46,226 bases of DNA from Cellulosimicrobium sp. CUA-896. GTDB taxonomy: Bacteria > Actinomycetota > Actinomycetes > Actinomycetales > Cellulomonadaceae. The notes under the pieces were generated by a model. It was not told the origin of the DNA. It did no database searches and was given only the letters and a program-made list of their open reading frames with translations. The stretch is taken from positions 1 through 46,226 of the forward strand of contig NZ_MKKH01000023.1 in assembly GCF_001942335.1 (NCBI RefSeq), given 5' to 3'. Shown piece by piece: positions 45,281 through 46,226 of this stretch (the stretch's first letter is position 1; the number at the start of each line of letters is the position of its first letter). A program made the translations under genes and the position numbers.

Positions 45281-46112
45281 GACGTCTCCTGGTCGCACGG
45301 GATCCCGGACGGCGCGCGCGCCGCCCGGTCCCGAGCCGGTCCGTCAGTCCTGGGGGCTGCGGGGCGCCCGTCGGGCCGTCACCGCGGCGGCGCAGCACGA
45401 GGACCGTCACGACGCCGGCCACGACGACGAGGGCGACGACGATGCCGAGGACGAGCGGCAGGGCGCTGCCGCCCTCCTCGGCCTCGCCGGCCGCGGCCCC
45501 GTCGGCCGTGAGGTCGTCGGCAGGGGTCGTGGCGTCGGCGGCGGACGAGCTCGCGTCGGCCGACGGTCCGGCCGACGCCGTCGCGTCGTCGGTGGCGTCG
45601 TCGCCGGTGTCCTCGGCGGCCGGCGGCGCGGCCTGTGCCGGCTCGGCCACGGCGAAGCCGAACGTCCCCTCGATGGGGTGCCCGTCCGAGGAGACGACGC
45701 GCCACGCGACGGTGTAGGAGTCGCCGCCGAGGGTGGCGGTGTCGAGCGGCAGGGTCGCCGTCGGACCGGCGATCGTCGGGGCGCCCTCCGCGACGACCGT
45801 CCCGGCGGAGTCGGTGACGACCACCTGCGGCTCGACCTCGAGCGGCTCCGTGTTGAACGTCAGCGTGATCGCCCCGGGGGGTGCGTCGAGCTGGGCGCCG
45901 TCGGCGGGCTCGGAGCCCGTGAGGCGGTCGTGGGCGTGCGCGGGCGTGGCGGCGACGACCGCGAGCACCGCCGTCAGCCCGAGCGCGCAGAGCGCGGCGA
46001 GCAGGGCGGTGAGCAGCGCGGGGGCGGGCCGGCGGGCGGCGACGGCGCGCGTCCGGGCGGGTCGTGCCGCGGTCGCGGGTCGTGCGGGGTGCGTGGGTCG
46101 TGCAGCGGGCAT
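45231..46112 (-). CDS. copC: CopC domain copper-binding protein with C-terminal membrane anchor
   Basis: An exported protein with a signal peptide ending TPAHAHDRLTGSEPADG, so the mature N-terminus carries the His of the CopC Cu(II) site. WRVVSSDGHPIEGTFGFAV near residue 130 carries the second His. An Asp/Ala-rich linker and a helix (LPLVLGIVVALVVVAGVVTV) follow. As read, a basic tail overlaps the CopD-CtaG start by 50 bp. In another frame the tail would end RAPRSPQD near 45345, before that gene, so a frame change near 45385 is likely and the true end is uncertain. GGAG eight bases ahead supports ATG 46112. Confidence 0.85.
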   Translation of the reverse strand: MPAARPTHPARPATAARPARTRAVAARRPAPALLTALLAALCALGLTAVLAVVAATPAHAHDRLTGSEPADGAQLDAPPGAITLTFNTEPLEVEPQVVVTDSAGTVVAEGAPTIAGPTATLPLDTATLGGDSYTVAWRVVSSDGHPIEGTFGFAVAEPAQAAPPAAEDTGDDATDDATASAGPSADASSSAADATTPADDLTADGAAAGEAEEGGSALPLVLGIVVALVVVAGVVTVLVLRRRGDGPTGAPQPPGLTDRLGTGRRARRPGSRATRRRHDHRLPPRHGASQGHL

Positions 46113-46226
46113 GGGGAGAGCTCCGTCCGGGGTCGCGGCGAGCCGCGGCGTCGCCCCTGGCCGGCGCGGGCCGGCGTGCCTCGTCGGGGGTCGCGCTCGC
46201 GCGCGGGTGGGGCAGGTCAGACGTGA
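46113..46226. other. Region upstream of copC, no gene seen
   Basis: GC-rich sequence ahead of the copC start with a GGAG ribosome site. No clear promoter, hairpin or gene start could be supported. Confidence 0.3.

Overview
The window is about 46 kb of very GC-rich DNA with actinobacterial features: GTG starts, 4-bp ATGA/GTGA gene overlaps, leaderless starts preceded by TANNNT boxes, LAxTG sortase signals, and anchored-repeat and AztCD zinc proteins. A Cellulomonas/Cellulosimicrobium-type member of the Micrococcales fits best, but this is inferred from gene content. No rRNA, tRNA, CRISPR array, phage or insertion sequence was seen.

Layout. (1) 122-2963 (+): a membrane protein joining a kinase-like domain to a lysylphosphatidylglycerol-synthase-type membrane domain. 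(2) 14024-3073 (-): an eight-gene branched-chain amino-acid/leucine catabolic operon: E1alpha, E1beta, E2, methylcrotonyl-CoA carboxylase beta and alpha, acyl-CoA dehydrogenase, MaoC hydratase, CitE-like lyase. A divergent Lrp/AsnC regulator lies at 14165-14638. (3) 14690-16710 (-): a YibE/F membrane protein, cysteine-free ribosomal protein L32, and HU. (4) 16905-35185: a zinc-starvation region with AztC, AztD, a Fur-family Zur candidate, three surface or membrane proteins carrying actinobacterial anchor (choice-of-anchor M) domains, an anchored-repeat ABC transporter whose binding protein carries the same domain, two G3E/CobW-type proteins, and a zinc-independent ribosomal protein operon (L28, L33, S14, L31B, L36). 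Six 15-bp sites fitting TGAnAATnATTnTCA precede these units. (5) 35405-46112 (-): a copper/cytochrome-oxidase region with two YcnI proteins, CopC-CopD and CopD-CtaG fusions, EfeB, PCuAC, a PepSY protein and CopC.

The most unusual signal is a set of short palindromic repeats in and around the catabolic operon. One family has five gap-free 62-bp copies, four of them forming coding sequence of the same repeat reading frame. A second has two 63-bp copies. A 58-bp hairpin and a roughly 108-bp inverted repeat are further single elements. The E2 gene alone holds four such elements, all in linkers or the C-terminal tail.

About 25 apparent frameshifts interrupt otherwise well-conserved genes, including the housekeeping-type L28 gene. 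They look like consensus indel errors, so each affected gene is given as one CDS from its true start to its true stop, with the break noted.
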